Source: Echiichthys vipera
Taxonomy: Eukaryota > Chordata > Actinopteri > Perciformes > Trachinidae
Direction: 5' to 3'
DNA: 64,000 nt
Assembly: GCA_963691815.1 (NCBI GenBank)
Contig: OY829655.1
Coordinates: 16,476,151 to 16,540,150 of the forward strand
The notes below the pieces were generated by a model. The model saw only the letters and a program-made list of their open reading frames with translations. It did not search any database and was not told where the DNA came from. Made by a program: the position numbers and the translations under genes. Numbering within the stretch: position 1 is the stretch's first letter; every line of letters begins with the position of its first letter. This document shows, one piece after another, positions 62,951 through 64,000 of the stretch.

Positions 62951-64000
62951 GGCTGTTGATATTATTTTATATATTTAGATTTTCTGGGTTTTGTTTGCTT
63001 TTCCCCTCCCCTGAAAAAAGAAAACAATAACATTCTATTCACTCAAGGACACTGATAATTGAATCCAATGAATCGTTACCACTTACAGAATATTTTTTGT
63101 CGTATCATCTTTTGCCCTCTATCATAAAAACAGCCGATATTTTTGACAAAGGTGTGAGTAATGTTTCAACCAAACCAAGCTCTGTGGTGTTCCAGGATCA
63201 GCCACATAATTCAATAAATGTGGCACCAGGATTTGTCATCGACCATATTTACACATTAATGCCTCGCTGCCAGCGAGAGTGATCCGATAAAGATTGAATT
63301 GCTTTTATTTAATGATATTGTCATATGTTCCATTTTTATCCCAATGTTCAAATTCTATTCTCTTCTCTTGCCATCCATCTTAGCTAAACTACATTTGCTT
63401 CAATCAATGTTACCCTCTCCCTCCCTCCTTCTTTGTTTGCTTTGTTCCCTGGGTGTGTCCAATAACCCACTGCTCCCCTGACACATGCAGCAGTCTCCAT
63501 CCTTTAGGACGAATAAGTAAAGATCACATTATTTTCATTAGTGTAATTCAACGATAAGAATCGTGACATCATTACTCCCATAAATGGCTTGACTAATCTT
63601 GTAATGTGTGGCTTCATTCACAGAAAAATATATACAACACCAATATTTATTATCGTTACATTGTCTACTAAAAAGATGTCCAGGGCAATATCCAAAAATT
63701 GTCTGTAACTCACTGATGAAAAGGGGTATTTGCAACAAACTTCTCATTGAGTTCCAAAACACCTAAATACAACTTTCCACATTGAAAAGACAACAAATCC
63801 CTGACTGACTATGGAGAGATTCAACCGTATTTTTTCATTGGACATATACAAAATGGTCTACTTTCACAAATTGGATGATGTGACTTAAACTCTGTCAGGT
63901 ATAGGTTCCCCTGAATCACATGATGTATATGAAAATTTACAAAATGTCCAGGACTTTCTTTGTCTCTTTAGGGTTTGTGCTGCACCTAATATTTATCTAA

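Larger units (their letters stand above)
57721..64000. other. intergenic region upstream of glb1l, no gene found
   Basis: No exon with family similarity was seen on either strand. It holds a CTTT run, ATT/AGT microsatellites, a nested retroposon tail, a CAGTGGTGGAA-type element end, the 51-bp inverted repeat at 59.5 kb, a stretch with many AAGTTGA/TCAACTT motifs (61.3-61.87 kb) and a degenerate dispersed repeat at 62.78-62.95 kb. The rest appears unique and non-coding. Confidence 0.5.

Overview
This is nuclear DNA of a ray-finned (teleost) fish. It is sparse in genes and intron-rich, carries very long CA/TG and TA/GATA microsatellites and many short degenerate repeats of types I recognise from teleosts, and its split genes match vertebrate families. 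No bacterial, phage or CRISPR features are present. I rebuilt exon structures by hand from splice sites and reading phase, so each complete gene model closes in frame; none was checked against transcripts or databases.

Layout. (1) 1-24.5 kb, minus strand: the 5' end of igf2bp2. Coding exons 1 and 2 lie at 24.36-24.53 and 23.14-23.20 kb, and about 23 kb of the next intron, rich in microsatellites and old repeats, fills the left end. (2) 28.2-33.2 kb, minus: complete tra2b (SR-like splicing factor, 291 aa) with an apparent GAA-rich poison exon in intron 1. igf2bp2 and tra2b are also neighbours in the same orientation in human (3q27). (3) 36.1-41.4 kb, minus: two tandem nine-exon astacin metalloproteases of the six-cysteine/hatching-enzyme type. 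(4) 41.83-41.91 kb, minus: tRNA-Lys(TTT). (5) 42.0-44.0 kb, plus: an unrecognised 152-aa coiled-coil protein gene, divergent from the tRNA. (6) 45.6-51.1 kb, plus: ankzf1, the vertebrate Vms1 (ribosome quality-control peptidyl-tRNA hydrolase), 733 aa. (7) 51.6-57.7 kb, minus: glb1l (lysosomal-type beta-galactosidase family, 635 aa), tail-to-tail with ankzf1 as in human 2q35. (8) 57.7-64 kb: no gene found; repeats, including a nearly perfect 51-bp inverted repeat.

The genes do not form one pathway. The window joins two conserved vertebrate neighbourhoods (igf2bp2-tra2b and ankzf1-glb1l) with a fish astacin pair, a tRNA and an orphan coiled-coil gene between them. The points most worth following are the tra2b poison exon, the Tyr-to-Phe change at the astacin Met-turn in the second protease, GC-AG introns inferred in both ankzf1 and glb1l, a possible uORF in ankzf1, the orphan coiled-coil gene, and the 51-bp hairpin. 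I saw nothing that convincingly amounts to a wholly new system.
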